Shown here one piece after another: positions 5,034-5,171 of a stretch of 5,171 bases of DNA. Below the pieces are notes generated by a model. It saw only the letters and a list, made by a program, of their open reading frames with translations. It was not told where the DNA came from and ran no database searches. The DNA is from an uncultured Burkholderiales bacterium (GTDB taxonomy: Bacteria; Pseudomonadota; Gammaproteobacteria; Burkholderiales; Burkholderiaceae_C): contig CAJBLW010000412.1 in the NCBI GenBank assembly GCA_903953985.1, forward strand, positions 1 through 5,171. Reading direction: 5' to 3'. Position 1 is the first letter of the stretch, and every line of letters starts with the position of its first letter. The position numbers were made by a program, and so were the translations under genes.

Positions 5034-5171
5034 TCAAAGTACGTTCACCGTGATGTCTTTATCGACAAACAAAGCCAAGCCCAGCGCTGCGTTGGTGTAC
5101 ACATCGTATCTTTCTGCGCCAGTATCCAACGGGAAGTCTGTTCTGCTTTGCTCCCATTTCAGATTTAAGCC
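5034..5171 (-). CDS. C-terminal end of an unidentified protein, possibly an outer-membrane beta-barrel (5' end outside window)
   Basis: The minus frame entering from the window edge is open for 45 codons and stops with TGA at 5034-5036. It reads GLNLKWEQSRTDFPLDTGAE, then RYDVYTNAALGLALFVDKDI and TVNVL. Alternating polar and hydrophobic residues in strand-length blocks, with aromatic residues (W, Y, F), resemble the last strands of an outer-membrane beta-barrel, though the final residue is Leu rather than the usual Phe. The stop is 21 nt before the TTG of the secreted four-cysteine protein, on the same strand, so this is probably the upstream member of the same operon. With only 45 residues the family cannot be named. 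That it codes is supported by operon spacing and composition, not by a recognised domain. Confidence 0.6.
   Translation of the reverse strand, partial: GLNLKWEQSRTDFPLDTGAERYDVYTNAALGLALFVDKDITVNVL

Noticed and set aside
4704..5168. Plus-strand 154-aa open frame and the minus-strand 125-aa frame at 4472-4849.
   Set aside because: Both are out-of-frame shadows of the two four-cysteine genes, with no domain-like or export features.
1..5171. CRISPR arrays, tRNA or rRNA genes, transposases, integrases.
   Set aside because: Nothing resembling repeat-spacer arrays, structural RNA genes or mobile-element proteins was seen in either strand.

Overview
The window looks like a chromosomal segment of a Gram-negative bacterium, most likely a betaproteobacterium of the order Burkholderiales (Comamonadaceae-like). 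This is inferred from the style of the proteins: a LivK-type binding protein, a PAS-containing sigma-54 activator, a FixJ/LuxR-type response regulator, and Tat and lipoprotein export signals. No marker gene fixes the taxon. The left gene is visibly more GC-rich than the middle of the window, and the 2688-2813 spacer is very AT-rich.

Layout. (1) 1-972, minus: the N-terminal 324 codons of a periplasmic branched-chain-amino-acid-type ABC binding protein; the 3' end lies outside the window. (2) 973-1181: a regulatory spacer with a good sigma-54 (-24/-12) promoter, a perfect 14-bp palindrome about 105 bp upstream of the predicted start, and a long 14+14-nt inverted repeat. (3) 1182-2687, minus: a sigma-54-dependent activator (PAS, AAA+ with GAFTGA, Fis-type HTH). 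(4) 2688-2813: an AT-rich divergent promoter region with an 11/12-matched dyad. (5) 2814-3491, plus: an orphan response regulator. (6) 3477-5171, minus: a tightly packed set of genes for exported proteins. In transcription order they are the C-terminus of a possible outer-membrane beta-barrel protein, a 108-aa secreted four-cysteine protein with a TTG start, a 128-aa lipoprotein sharing the four-cysteine scaffold and carrying an HELRH zinc-protease-like motif, and a family-3 solute-binding protein with a Tat-like signal. The last three junctions are a 21-nt gap, a TGATG overlap and an 8-nt overlap, so the genes are probably co-transcribed and partly translationally coupled. The last gene converges on the response regulator and overlaps it by 15 bp.

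How they may work together. The left half reads as a regulator and target pair: the activator lies directly upstream of a sigma-54 promoter that drives the binding-protein gene. The right half is less familiar. The two small proteins are tandem paralogues: one has an intact HExxH...GxxHD signature, the other has lost the glutamate and the tail. They sit between a possible outer-membrane protein and a binding protein whose usual amino-acid-contacting residues are replaced. That exported gene set is the part of the window most likely to be undescribed.
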